A DNA stretch of 64,000 nucleotides, from the NCBI RefSeq assembly GCF_026109735.1, contig NZ_CP069620.1, positions 2,170,001 through 2,234,000 on the forward strand, in the 5' to 3' direction. The notes beneath the pieces are model-generated. The model did no database searches. It saw only the letters and a program-made list of their open reading frames with translations, and had not been told where the DNA came from. The DNA is from Salinimicrobium tongyeongense. Its GTDB lineage: Bacteria > Bacteroidota > Bacteroidia > Flavobacteriales > Flavobacteriaceae. Below, piece by piece: positions 26,651 to 39,130 of this stretch. The position numbers and the translations under genes were made by a program. Every line of letters begins with the position of its first letter. Position 1 is the first letter of the stretch.

Positions 26651-28105
26651 ATGAAAAAATTAAATCTAATTTATGTTGTCGGTCTTCTGTTCTTCTTTGG
26701 AAGTTGTGATGATGCGATAGAAATTGATCAACCGGGACGTTTACCGGCAGAACAAGCGTATGAAAATGTTAATGACCTTGAACTTGGATTAACAGGGGTT
26801 TACGCACAATTTGATCTTAACCCGGAAATCTATTTCACTACTATCTGGACAGACGAGGTGAGTATTGATGCACCGGAAAATGGAGGGCAGGGACAGTCGG
26901 ATTATGGTTTCGTTTTAAATCCTTCGTCTGCTGGCCCAGCTGTGATTTGGACAAGTAATTATGCCGCTATTAACGCGGTTAACAGGGTAATTGAAGGAGC
27001 ACAAGGTATTGAGCCGTCAGAGGGTCAACAAGAGAAATATAATAGTATTCTTGGTCAGGCTTATGCGCTTCGTGCATTTTTCTACTTCCAGTTACAGTCT
27101 TATTTCACAACTGATTATGCTGATGATTCAGCTCTAGGTGTGCCTTTAGTTGATTATGTGCCGTCGATTAATGATGAAGCTGTTCTTAGAAGTACAAATG
27201 GAGAAATTTTTGCTTTTATTAAAGATGATTTAAATAAAGCTGAAGACCTTCTGGTTGAGGAGTCAAATGCAACTTTTGTGAGTCAGGATTTTGTTACTGC
27301 CTTACGTGCTCGTATGGCTGCATACCGTGAGAATTATCCTGACGCTGCTACCTATGCTTCAGAATTGTTAGAAGACTACGCAATAGCCGATTCTTTAGAG
27401 TATGAAAATATTTGGGAGGATGAAGGAAATACTGAAATTATTTTTGAACTGGAACGTACAATTGGTGATAACTATGACCAACAGGGAGCTTCAGGAAGTC
27501 CTGCCGGTGCCGGTTATGTTGGAGTTAATTGGGCATTTACAGGTCCTGGACCAGACGGGGGAGTTTATTATGTAATGAGTCAGTCTTTATTAAATGAATT
27601 AAATCCTGCTGATGTACGTTTTAATGTTTTGCTTCATCCCGAGTCAACGACAGAGGTTCCGGTAATTGATAAATATTCTGGTTCTGAATCTCAACCGTTG
27701 ATGAATGATTTGAAAGTTTTCAGAGCATCTGAAATGTTGTTAATTCTTGCAGAGGCATATGTTGCTATGGATCGGTTAGAAGATGCTGCTGCTCTTATTA
27801 AGCAATTAAGAGACTTAAGATTAGGCGCTGATACTCAGATACCAGTTTATGCAAGTAAGACTGAAGCTTTTGGTGCTATTCTGGACGAAAGAAGAATTGA
27901 GTTAGCTTATGAAGGACACCGGTATAAGGACCTTAAGAGATTAGGTGAGCGTGGTAACAGAGGAATAGAAAGAGCTCCGGCAGATTGTGCTGTTAATAAT
28001 GCATGTTCTTTAGATGTCACAGACTACAGGTTTACTTTTCCAATTCCAATCGTTGAATTAACAGCGACACCTGAATTGAGAGAACAACAAAATCCAGGTT
28101 ATTAA
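26651..28105 (+). CDS. RagB/SusD-family nutrient-binding outer-membrane lipoprotein
   Basis: Surface lipoprotein that caps the SusC pore and helps capture substrate. The 484-residue protein has lipobox GSC (Cys19), then the family N-terminal pattern (IEIDQPGRLPAEQAYENVNDLELGLTGVYAQF). TPR-like helices follow (LGQAYALRAFFYFQLQSYF, ALRARMAAYRENY), and the C-terminal region carries the SusD landmark DERRIELAYEGHRYKDLKRLG, with FPIPIVELTATPELREQQNPGY at the end. Each element is typical. It lies 13 bases after susC in the same unit and shares its AT-rich composition. Confidence 0.95.
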   Translation: MKKLNLIYVVGLLFFFGSCDDAIEIDQPGRLPAEQAYENVNDLELGLTGVYAQFDLNPEIYFTTIWTDEVSIDAPENGGQGQSDYGFVLNPSSAGPAVIWTSNYAAINAVNRVIEGAQGIEPSEGQQEKYNSILGQAYALRAFFYFQLQSYFTTDYADDSALGVPLVDYVPSINDEAVLRSTNGEIFAFIKDDLNKAEDLLVEESNATFVSQDFVTALRARMAAYRENYPDAATYASELLEDYAIADSLEYENIWEDEGNTEIIFELERTIGDNYDQQGASGSPAGAGYVGVNWAFTGPGPDGGVYYVMSQSLLNELNPADVRFNVLLHPESTTEVPVIDKYSGSESQPLMNDLKVFRASEMLLILAEAYVAMDRLEDAAALIKQLRDLRLGADTQIPVYASKTEAFGAILDERRIELAYEGHRYKDLKRLGERGNRGIERAPADCAVNNACSLDVTDYRFTFPIPIVELTATPELREQQNPGY

Positions 28106-28121
28106 TTTAAAATAAATAATA

Positions 28122-29030
28122 ATGAAAAATAAAATTTTTAAACTTTCAACATTGGTTCTCCTAGCAGTTGCCTTTGTTGGTTGTGAGGAAGATCCACTTA
28201 TTTATGATGTAAATAATGGACAGACTTTAGCTGAATTTTCTTCATCTTCAGGAAGTATTCCTGTAGCAGAAGAGGGAGGATCTACTACTGTAGAAGTGGC
28301 TGTTAGTACAAGATCTTCTTCGGATAGATCTATTGAAGTAGAGATTGATGAGGAGAACACTACGGCTACCCCAGATCAGTATGAGATTAGTAATCTGGTA
28401 ATTCCAGCTAATTCTTTTGTTGGGACTATTACGATCACTGCAGATTTCGATGCAATTCCTGAAACAGGCAGTTCTGTTTTGGCACTCGATCTTGTTGGAA
28501 TTGAAGGATCTGATGCCAGTATCACCCTTGGAGAGTATGAGGTAGAAATGTTCAGATGGTGTACGACTACTCTAGATGAGTATGTTGGTACCTGGAGCGG
28601 GCCGGGAAGCTGGAGCGAACACTATGGTTATCAAACAGAAGTAGAAACCTTTTTGAATGATAATGGAGAATTGATGATGACTGGTCTAGCGCATCAATGG
28701 CTTGAAGGTCCTGAATTTTGGGGTGAACAAATTATTGACAGCGCACCTGTAAAGGTTGATGTAAACCTTGAAACAGGAGAATTATCTATAGCAGAACAAT
28801 ATCATGTTACCACACTTTATGATGGAGATGAATATGAATATACTGTGAGTGCTACAGGTGCAGTACTCAACTCTTGTGAGAAAGTACTTCAGATTTTCCC
28901 TGTTTTAAAAGTTGGAGGTGATGTAATTAATCCTGCTGCTTATGGAGGAGTTAAGTTTAAAGAAACAATTACTCTGGATACTGTTGAGTCGAATGATCCA
29001 GGAGAAGGCGACGGTTCTTCTGAAGAGTAA
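28122..29030 (+). CDS. Lipoprotein with Calx-beta-like domain, SusCD-associated
   Basis: A 302-residue lipoprotein: signal peptide with lipobox VGC (Cys21), then a Ser/Thr-rich beta domain (about 35-135; GSIPVAEEGGSTTVEVAVSTRSSSDRSIEVEIDEEN...) resembling a Calx-beta or Ig-like module. A second domain (about 145-285) is of no recognised family. It includes CTTTLDEYVGTWSGPGSWSEHYGY and several aromatic residues that could bind a ligand. The acidic tail EGDGSSEE is notable. The position 16 bases after susD and the AT-rich composition suggest an extra surface ligand-binding partner, as found in many SusCD units. The function is inferred from context only. Confidence 0.82.
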   Translation: MKNKIFKLSTLVLLAVAFVGCEEDPLIYDVNNGQTLAEFSSSSGSIPVAEEGGSTTVEVAVSTRSSSDRSIEVEIDEENTTATPDQYEISNLVIPANSFVGTITITADFDAIPETGSSVLALDLVGIEGSDASITLGEYEVEMFRWCTTTLDEYVGTWSGPGSWSEHYGYQTEVETFLNDNGELMMTGLAHQWLEGPEFWGEQIIDSAPVKVDVNLETGELSIAEQYHVTTLYDGDEYEYTVSATGAVLNSCEKVLQIFPVLKVGGDVINPAAYGGVKFKETITLDTVESNDPGEGDGSSEE

Positions 29031-29053
29031 CGTTTAAACGCGTTAATAGTATG

Positions 29054-29090
29054 AAAAAGGGCTGCTCAATTATATTGAGCAGCCCTTTTT
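29054..29090 (+). terminator. Rho-independent terminator of the susCD unit
   Basis: Perfect 17-base stem (AAAAAGGGCTGCTCAAT at 29054-29070 with ATTGAGCAGCCCTTTTT at 29074-29090) around a 3-base loop, continuing in T residues to 29093. It lies 24 bases after the lipoprotein stop. Confidence 0.92.
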
Positions 29091-29818
29091 TTTGCTCAAC
29101 CCTCTTTCTGAAATAAATTGATGGTAATCTGATTTTATTATTAGTTCTTCAACAAACAAACAATTAAACGTACACAGAAGGATTGCAACTTAGTATTGTA
29201 TATTTTGAATAAAATCAGAAGCATATAATTGGTATAGAAAACATAATACATCAGACTAGATCTTACCAAAGCCAGTAGCTATACCTTAAAAAAGAAACGC
29301 GACACATAAATTAAAAGATTAAAAAAGAGATTTCTGAGGAAGTTGAAAACAGAATTCCTTAAGAATAGGATCGACCTCTCCAATTAGCACTACAGTGTTT
29401 CAATTCAAAAAAGAAATTTTTTTGGCTGAGGATATGCTAGTTTAAAGGATAACTTTTTCAGATATCTGCCGCGAAACAATATCCTCATCACATCATAACG
29501 GCTTTACAGCGTTTTTGGGATCATTAACAAATAAAAGTGTTTCTCTTCTTTTAGTCCTTCACTTCGCTGAGTTTGTGACACTGCTCTGCTAAATTTCAGG
29601 TTGGTCTAAAGGCGGGGAACTTTAAGTCAGCAAGGGCAAATGGTAATACTGCTAGACAATTACAATAACTTAATTAGGAATTTTAGATGTTATCATATAT
29701 GTAAATAAAAACTCTGTAAAGTGTTTATTTACAGGGTTCTTCTTAATATACCTTAAAAGAGTTCTAATTTTCTTTTACAAATCTGGTTTGAGCGAAAAAA
29801 TAAATAAAAATTTTAGTT
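29091..29818. other. 728-base stretch without a recognisable gene
   Basis: No open frame with coding character is visible on either strand. The sequence is AT-rich and irregular. One hairpin near the right end (AACTCTGTAAA at 29710-29720 with TTTACAGGGTT at 29728-29738, one wobble pair, then TTCTTCTT) looks like a weak terminator with no gene upstream of it, which may be a relic. GGCGGGGAAC at about 29611-29620 echoes a segment of the folded repeat found after the putative porin gene. Possibly the remains of lost genes next to the susCD unit. Confidence 0.4.
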
Positions 29819-30487
29819 TCATTCAATATTCAAGGAATTATAGAATTCTAAGGTTTGTATAACTTCAGACTCATTCTTTAGCTTAAATTTATGTTTCTTC
29901 ACAAATTGTTCTACTTCCTCATTATTCAATTGTCTTAAGATATCCTTTCTTTTTAATCTTACTTCTTCAGCTGGAGTGTCTCCCTTTTTCAAGAAATACT
30001 TTTCATAATGATCCAGGGATGCTGGCTTATCACGTCCATAACTGTTAGTAGCTCTCAACGCATCTTGTTTAATTACCCCTCGTCTTTTTAAAAAGACGGC
30101 ATCACCATCATTTAACTTTTGAAAGTAGCCCTGACGTCTATTCCCATCATCATCAATAAAATATTCTATTTCGTAATCACTGCCATTTAATTCCACTGTG
30201 ATATTGGGTCTTCTTAACAAATTAGTTATTTCACCTGTTGGATCTTTTATTTCAAAAGCATCTGCTAAGGCATTGTATCTAACTAATGTGGTAAATGATT
30301 TATCAAGAATGTTGACGGTGCCTTGCTGAAACTCTTCTGTGGGATATGGACTCCCTTGTACATTAGCAGGTAAGGTTTTTTCTCCACTAATAGTGTTTCT
30401 AATATATTCCGTAGGTAAGTTAATATTCTGTGCAGTAATTAGTAAAGATGGAGTGATGAATAAGCATAAAACAAGCCAGAACTTCAT
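29819..30487 (-). CDS. Hypothetical secreted protein
   Basis: A 222-residue protein that I do not recognise. A signal peptide (MKFWLVLCLFITPSLLITAQ, cleavage after Ala19 or Gln20) precedes a mostly beta-rich mature part. The N-half contains FTTLVRYNALADAFEIKD and NITVELNGSDYEIEYFIDDDG; the C-half is Lys/Glu-rich and probably helical (RLKRKDILRQLNNEEVEQFVKKHKFKLKNE). It has no lipobox, barrel pattern or sorting domain. Similar small signal-peptide proteins beginning with an 'N-term YI...' pattern and a charged C-terminal helix are frequent orphans in Flavobacteriaceae. It is isolated between a gene-free stretch and the divergent porin. AT-rich composition matches the susCD patch. Confidence 0.72.
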   Translation of the reverse strand: MKFWLVLCLFITPSLLITAQNINLPTEYIRNTISGEKTLPANVQGSPYPTEEFQQGTVNILDKSFTTLVRYNALADAFEIKDPTGEITNLLRRPNITVELNGSDYEIEYFIDDDGNRRQGYFQKLNDGDAVFLKRRGVIKQDALRATNSYGRDKPASLDHYEKYFLKKGDTPAEEVRLKRKDILRQLNNEEVEQFVKKHKFKLKNESEVIQTLEFYNSLNIE

Positions 30488-30672
30488 AATTTAATTTTTA
30501 TAGATTTTCGACTAATCTACTAAAATTATGCCAAAGGTGTAGGTTGTAATTATGTAAGGGTGAATTTTTTTTAATTATTCTGTAATTGTATTTCTTATTC
30601 CTAAATGACGTTATAGAAAGTATATCCGTGAAGGTTTTTTTTTATTTTCTAATCATGTTATTTCATTTATCA

Positions 30673-30680
30673 TACTTTTG
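30673..30680 (+). promoter_or_regulatory. -7 element of the putative porin gene
   Basis: TACTTTTG matches the Bacteroidota -7 consensus TAnnTTTG and lies 18 bases before the chosen ATG at 30699. Its presence argues against the longer start at 30678, which would place the promoter inside the coding region. Confidence 0.5.
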
Positions 30681-30698
30681 TTGCAGTTAATGATTTGT

Positions 30699-32645
30699 AT
30701 GAAGAAAATAACAATTTTACTTGTTCTTATATTCTTAATCCCCTTCGGTTTACTTGCCCAGGAAAGAAGGCTTAATCGTGGTGTGAATAATATTCAGGGC
30801 CAGGATCAAACTGCACGTGACTCAAAAAATGAATCTTCTGTAGAAAAAGCCCCAATTGATCTTTACAAGATTATTTCCGTAGATAACGATACCACAACAG
30901 TAGATACCACCCTTCATATGTACAAAGATTACCGTTTTAACTATCTTAGAAAAGATAACTTCGGGTTACTGCCATTTTCTAATGTCGGTCGTTCTTATAA
31001 TCGGCTAACGTATAATTTTATTGAAGAGCGGGAGGTACTTCCTCAGTTTGGGGCGAGAGCGAGACATTATAATTTTATGGAAGTGGAAGACATCTTCTAT
31101 TATAACGTTCCCACTCCGTTTACCGAACTTTTTTTTAAGACAGTATTTGAACAAGGCCAGGCAGCTGATGCTCTTTTTACTGTAAACACTTCTCCTAATC
31201 TAAATTTTTCAATAGGATATAAAGGACTTCGCTCGCTAGGTCGATATCAAAATATGCTAACCAGTACAGGGAATTTTCGAACCACGCTCAGTTACAGCTC
31301 TCCCAATGGGAGGTATAATATACAAACGCATTTTGTTTCCCAAGATTTGCTCAATGAGGAGAATGGCGGACTCACGCCTTCTGCGCTAGAGCAATATATC
31401 GCCCAGAATCCCGAATTTGAAGATCGTTCCCGTCTCGATGTCAACTTCGAAGATGCGCAATCTACATTATTTGGTAAAAGATTTTTCCTAGACCATTCGT
31501 ATGCCCTTTACAAAAGAGCCGATTCTCTTGCGCAGCGGGATTTTCGTGTTGGCCACCGTTTAAATTATACCTATAAGAAATATCAGTATCAGCAGGCCTC
31601 TGCCAGTGAACTTTTGGGCCCTTCATTTGAAGAAGAGAGTTTAAGGGATGAAACCCGGCTTACTTCTGTTGCCAATGAAGTGTATGTTGGTTTTACAGCA
31701 GGGAATCTTGCAAAGATCATTGCAAGAGGAAGGCATACCCACTACAACTACGGCTATAATACGGTGCTCGATCTTGAGGACGGTTTCATTGTCAATAGGC
31801 TAAAAGGGAACATTCTTTCGGCTGGGGGGGATTATTTGGGCACTTTAGGGGATTTCCAGTTCAAGGCTGGCGGGATGATCAATTTGACAGGGGATTTTAA
31901 CGGGTATGATCTCGGTGCCCGATTGTCATATGCTCTTTCACCCGATTTTTTAGTTGCGGCCACAGCTAATATTAATGATCGTGCCCCCAATTACAATTTT
32001 CTTCTGTACCAGAGCGATTATATAAACTATAACTGGCAAACTTCATTTTCTAATGAAAGTCGACAGTCTCTGGGTTTCGAGTTGTGGGCTCCACAATTGT
32101 TGAATGCTAATGTCGAGTTTTCTACCATAAATGATATGGCTTATTTTGGACTTGATGATACAGGCTTGGTTAGGCCATTTCAACATGGCGAGCAGGTAAG
32201 TTATGTGAAAATAAAAGCTGAGAGAGAATTTAGTCTTGGTAAATTTGCACTTAATAATACCCTGCTCTACCAGAATGTACTTGATGGAGGCCAGGTCTTG
32301 AACGTGCCCGATTTTGTCACCAGGAATACTTTTTATTATAAAGACTACTGGTTTCAGCGCGCGCTTTATCTTCAAACAGGTTTCACGCTTAATTATTTCA
32401 CTAATTATGAAATGAACGGTTACGACCCGATCCTGGCCGAATTTTATGTGCAAAACAGCCAGGAAATTGAAGGTTTCCCAACAGTCGATTTCTTTTTTAA
32501 CGGTAAAATCAGGCAGGCACGAATATTCTTCAAGCTCGAAAACATGAATTACCTGTTAGAAACCAACAACAACTTTTCTGCACCCCTTTATCCGTCACGT
32601 GACTTCGGAATAAGATTTGGGCTGGTCTGGAATTTCTTTATGTAG
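30699..32645 (+). CDS. Putative porin (Porin_10-like outer-membrane barrel)
   Basis: A 648-residue predicted outer-membrane beta-barrel. Signal peptide MKKITILLVLIFLIPFGLLAQ. The mature protein has a short disordered N-region (RRLNRGVNNIQGQDQTARDS), then DLYKIISVDNDTTTVDTTLHMYKDYRFNYLRKDNFGLLPFSNVG, typical of the flavobacterial putative-porin family. Long antiparallel strand repeats with aromatic girdles follow (YNFLLYQSDYINYNWQTSF, YYKDYWFQRALYLQTGF), ending in FGLVWNFFM. The ATG at 30699 is preferred because a TACTTTTG box lies just upstream. A folded repeat and the rRNA promoters follow it. The transported solute is unknown. Confidence 0.85.
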   Translation: MKKITILLVLIFLIPFGLLAQERRLNRGVNNIQGQDQTARDSKNESSVEKAPIDLYKIISVDNDTTTVDTTLHMYKDYRFNYLRKDNFGLLPFSNVGRSYNRLTYNFIEEREVLPQFGARARHYNFMEVEDIFYYNVPTPFTELFFKTVFEQGQAADALFTVNTSPNLNFSIGYKGLRSLGRYQNMLTSTGNFRTTLSYSSPNGRYNIQTHFVSQDLLNEENGGLTPSALEQYIAQNPEFEDRSRLDVNFEDAQSTLFGKRFFLDHSYALYKRADSLAQRDFRVGHRLNYTYKKYQYQQASASELLGPSFEEESLRDETRLTSVANEVYVGFTAGNLAKIIARGRHTHYNYGYNTVLDLEDGFIVNRLKGNILSAGGDYLGTLGDFQFKAGGMINLTGDFNGYDLGARLSYALSPDFLVAATANINDRAPNYNFLLYQSDYINYNWQTSFSNESRQSLGFELWAPQLLNANVEFSTINDMAYFGLDDTGLVRPFQHGEQVSYVKIKAEREFSLGKFALNNTLLYQNVLDGGQVLNVPDFVTRNTFYYKDYWFQRALYLQTGFTLNYFTNYEMNGYDPILAEFYVQNSQEIEGFPTVDFFFNGKIRQARIFFKLENMNYLLETNNNFSAPLYPSRDFGIRFGLVWNFFM

Positions 32646-32652
32646 ATCCTCT

Positions 32653-32803
32653 GGGCGTTCCCCGCCTTTTATTTTAGCTATTTTAAGTATATTCGGTAGT
32701 TCGTTCGTTAGTGGTGGGCCCGATGGGGCTTTAGCAAAGGCGGGTCGCGTGTTCCGCTGTAGCCCCGATAGCTATCGGGGGCTGCCGCTTCACCCGCTAA
32801 CGC
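32653..32803 (+). repeat. Folded dispersed repeat with multi-stem RNA-like structure
   Basis: Starts 8 bases after the porin stop. Three nested pairings can be drawn: GCGTT (32655-32659) with AACGC (32799-32803); CCCGCCTTT (32661-32669) with AAAGGCGGG (32736-32744); and the perfect palindrome CCCCGATAGCTATCGGGG (32763-32780). It resembles, from memory, a family of repeats that occur downstream of genes in many Bacteroidota (GGGCGTT...CCGC...CTAACGC pattern). A degenerate half copy (AGCCCCGATAGC near 39163) occurs after the rRNA operon. Function is unknown. Confidence 0.6.
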
Positions 32804-32924
32804 AAACGAAGTACGAAAGTAGATGTGCGACTTTAGAATTTTTTGGATGTACTAATAGGAGCAATACTTTTCTGACACCCAATCTTAGTTTTTACTTCTA
32901 AATTCTACCTTCTAAACTCTGACT

Positions 32925-32943
32925 TCAAAAATGTCATTTTCAG
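32925..32943. repeat. Dispersed palindrome before the rRNA promoters
   Basis: TCAAAAATG-T-CATTTTCAG; arms imperfect at the last two positions. Intergenic. Confidence 0.6.
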
Positions 32944-33004
32944 CACCTTAGTTTCCGGGAGGTTTAAAATGTCAAAAAAAGCTTAAAATATTTTTGGTTG
33001 AGGC

Positions 33005-33034
33005 TTGCGGGATTGAAATTCGGTTGTATATTTG
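33005..33034 (+). promoter_or_regulatory. rRNA operon promoter P1
   Basis: TTG (33005-33007), 19-base spacer, TATATTTG (33027-33034), followed by CAGCCGCTTTGAGAG. Matches the Bacteroidota -33/-7 pattern. First of four similar modules. Confidence 0.75.
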
Positions 33035-33140
33035 CAGCCGCTTTGAGAGGGAGTGACGGAGTAGGGGAAGCAATGGCTTAGCCTAGGTGTAGCAAAGGAT
33101 CAAAGCAAATAAGTTCTCTGAATTTTTTTTGAATTTTATC

Positions 33141-33172
33141 TTGGATTGTAAAGGAAATTGGTTTTATCTTTG
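33141..33172 (+). promoter_or_regulatory. rRNA operon promoter P2
   Basis: TTG (33141-33143), 21-base spacer, TATCTTTG (33165-33172), followed by CATCCGCTTTTAGAGG. The sequence before it repeats the GTTCTCTGAA motif that also precedes P3. Confidence 0.72.
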
Positions 33173-33234
33173 CATCCGCTTTTAGAGGCAACCTTGAGTT
33201 GTAAAAAAGTCGAAAAAGTTCTCTGAAAAACATT

Positions 33235-33265
33235 TTGAAGTTGGGGTAAAAAGGTTGTAAGTTTG
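33235..33265 (+). promoter_or_regulatory. rRNA operon promoter P3
   Basis: TTG (33235-33237), 20-base spacer, TAAGTTTG (33258-33265), followed by CATCCTCTTTTGCG. Spacing of the -7 box from P2 is 93 bases. Confidence 0.72.
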
Positions 33266-33322
33266 CATCCTCTTTTGCGAAAAGCTAACTTCAGGGGTTC
33301 AGAAAAAAATAAAATTTTTTTC

Positions 33323-33352
33323 TTGCCAGTTTTAAAAAAGCTTGTACATTTG
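33323..33352 (+). promoter_or_regulatory. rRNA operon promoter P4
   Basis: TTG (33323-33325), 19-base spacer, TACATTTG (33345-33352), followed by CAGCCGCTTTGAGAAAG. Closest to the 16S gene, about 330 bases upstream of it. Confidence 0.75.
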
Positions 33353-33479
33353 CAGCCGCTTTGAGAAAGAGCAAAAGTTCAGAAAAAATATTGAAAAGGA
33401 ATCCCGGGTTAGGGTAATAATAGAAAAGGTTCAACTCCTTTTATTTCACAAGACGATCCTTCCAATTATACGGAATGAT

Positions 33480-33500
33480 CCTCCCCTTTCTAAGGGGAGG
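33480..33500. repeat. GC-rich hairpin repeat in the rRNA leader
   Basis: CCTCCCCTT-TCT-AAGGGGAGG forms a perfect 9-base stem. It is followed by GCCGAAAGGC (33502-33511) and GGAGGGGTC. From memory this hairpin-plus-GGAGGGGTC arrangement is a common dispersed repeat in Bacteroidota genomes, here landed inside the rRNA leader. Confidence 0.6.
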
Positions 33501-33523
33501 TGCCGAAAGGCGGAGGGGTCCGA

Positions 33524-33548
33524 GTTCATTGACATATTGAATTGACAG
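33524..33548 (+). promoter_or_regulatory. 16S leader: boxA-like sequence and 5' arm of processing stem
   Basis: GTTCATTGACATATTG (33524-33539) recurs before the 23S gene (35806-35821) and resembles an antitermination boxA (GCTCTTTGACA type). It overlaps TTGAATTGACAG (33537-33548), which pairs over 12 positions (one wobble) with CTGTCAATTTAA (35300-35311) after the 16S gene. That stem would be the RNase III site releasing pre-16S. Confidence 0.6.
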
Positions 33549-33683
33549 CGCGTATGTTGCTTTAATTAGCAACAAATGCAAAATAAGAATTAAGACTAGA
33601 AGAACGTTTTGAGCTTTGATAGATCATTAATGGTCTTGAAAAAGAGGAATTCCTTTAGTAGTTGTTAAAGTATATAAGATTTA

Positions 33684-35206
<1,523 letters not shown>

Positions 35207-35414
35207 CTAGAGCTTTTGCCTCTTATAAGGCAAAACACAATTACGACATAAGGAGCCTTTTTACAAATGAAGTAAAAGACTTCTTTTGGTCTTAATTCAC
35301 TGTCAATTTAATTTTTTACTGTATAATGTATTTTGTAGAATGTATAATGTAAAGGGATCTTGTAAAGGTCATTTCAATATACAATAGACAGTATACACTA
35401 TACAATAAAATTGC

Positions 35415-35488
35415 AGTCTCATAGCTCAGCTGGTTAGAGCGCTACACTGATAATGTAGAGGTCGGCAGTTCGAGTCTGCCTGAGACTA
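35415..35488 (+). tRNA. tRNA-Ile (GAT)
   Basis: 74 bases in the 16S-23S spacer. Acceptor AGTCTCA pairs with TGAGACT; anticodon stem CTACA/TGTAG with loop CTGATAA gives anticodon GAT; T loop TTCGAGT. The classical rRNA-operon pair with the following tRNA-Ala. CCA is not encoded. Confidence 0.96.
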
Positions 35489-35489
35489 C

Positions 35490-35646
35490 TAAAGTACGAA
35501 GGTAGAAATACGGAGTACGAAGTTCATTGAGAATTATTGAAGGAAATTTTAGAAGTTGGGCAACCAGTTTACAGTACGCAGTTAAGCAGTACGCAGTACA
35601 GTGAAGACTGATTACTGAATATTGATCACTGCTAACTGAAAAAAAC
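35490..35646. repeat. Spacer with short ACTGA- and GTACG-type imperfect repeats
   Basis: Between the two spacer tRNAs lie AGTACGCAGT copies (35575-35598) followed by a run of ACTGA-like units (GACTGAT, TACTGAA, ATTGATC, ACTGCTAACTGAA; 35606-35640). Similar units recur after the 23S gene (38940-38970) and near 20240-20265. Probably low-complexity intergenic filler seen widely in Bacteroidota. Confidence 0.5.
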
Positions 35647-35720
35647 GGGGGATTAGCTCAGCTGGCTAGAGCGCCTGCCTTGCACGCAGGAGGTCATCGG
35701 TTCGACTCCGATATTCTCCA
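35647..35720 (+). tRNA. tRNA-Ala (TGC)
   Basis: 74 bases. Acceptor GGGGGAT pairs with ATTCTCC (two G-T pairs); anticodon stem CCTGC/GCAGG with loop CTTGCAC gives anticodon TGC; T loop TTCGACT. Second spacer tRNA of the rRNA operon. Confidence 0.96.
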
Positions 35721-35805
35721 CAAGGCAATGCCTTGAGATGAAAATCTTAAGAGTATTGCATGCGAAGTGATAGATAATTTATTGTCTGTCGCGACTCGCG
35801 ACAAC

Positions 35806-35829
35806 GTTCATTGACATATTGGAAAATAA
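35806..35829 (+). promoter_or_regulatory. 23S leader: boxA-like repeat and 5' arm of processing stem
   Basis: Repeats GTTCATTGACATATTG from the 16S leader. TTGACATATTGGAAAATAA (35811-35829) pairs with the complement found at 38885-38904 after 23S (TTATTTTCCAATTATGTCAA), with a single bulged base. This is the expected RNase III stem enclosing pre-23S. Confidence 0.65.
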
Positions 35830-35973
35830 GAATACGAGAAACATAAAAATTTCTATAGTTGTAAGATTATAGATAGAGCAAATTATATTTTTAAGTTTTG
35901 AGGGATTGGGAAGGGAGTTTTATAACTCTGCACTCATAACTCATAACTTGCAAGAGCATATTAGGTAAAAGCA

Positions 35974-38804
<2,831 letters not shown>

Positions 38805-38982
38805 CTTTCCGGCTCGCAAGGGCCGGAAAGGAAAACCTAAAGCTTTAAATGACCTTTGCTTAAAAGACATGTTAATCTCAATTTTTATTTTCCAATTATG
38901 TCAACTCATTAGGTATGACATCCAGTAAGTAATCAAAAGGCTACTGCCAACTGATCACTGAACACTGCCATACTAACGATCT

Positions 38983-39090
<108 letters not shown>

Positions 39091-39096
39091 CTTTAG

Positions 39097-39130
39097 AAGA
39101 CCCTTACAGAAATGTAAGGGTCTTTTTTTT
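39097..39130 (+). terminator. rRNA operon terminator
   Basis: Perfect 12-base stem AAGACCCTTACA/TGTAAGGGTCTT around loop GAAA, ending in a run of eight T residues (39123-39130). Confidence 0.93.

Larger units (their letters stand above)
32646..33683. other. 1.04-kb region upstream of the rRNA operon: repeats, four promoters and leader
   Basis: No protein gene is supported here; short frames at 32617 and 33342 are chance. It holds a folded repeat (32653-32803), a copy of the dispersed palindrome (32925-32943), four tandem rRNA promoters (33005-33352), a GC-rich hairpin repeat (33480-33500) and the 16S leader with a processing stem (33537-33548). Each is listed separately. Confidence 0.8.

Noticed and set aside
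33342-33545. Short frame upstream of 16S
   Set aside because: It crosses promoter P4 and the leader repeat; no ribosome-binding site and no recognisable protein.
35490-35646. CRISPR-like array in the tRNA spacer
   Set aside because: The repeated units are only 5-10 bases, irregularly spaced and degenerate, with no cas genes.
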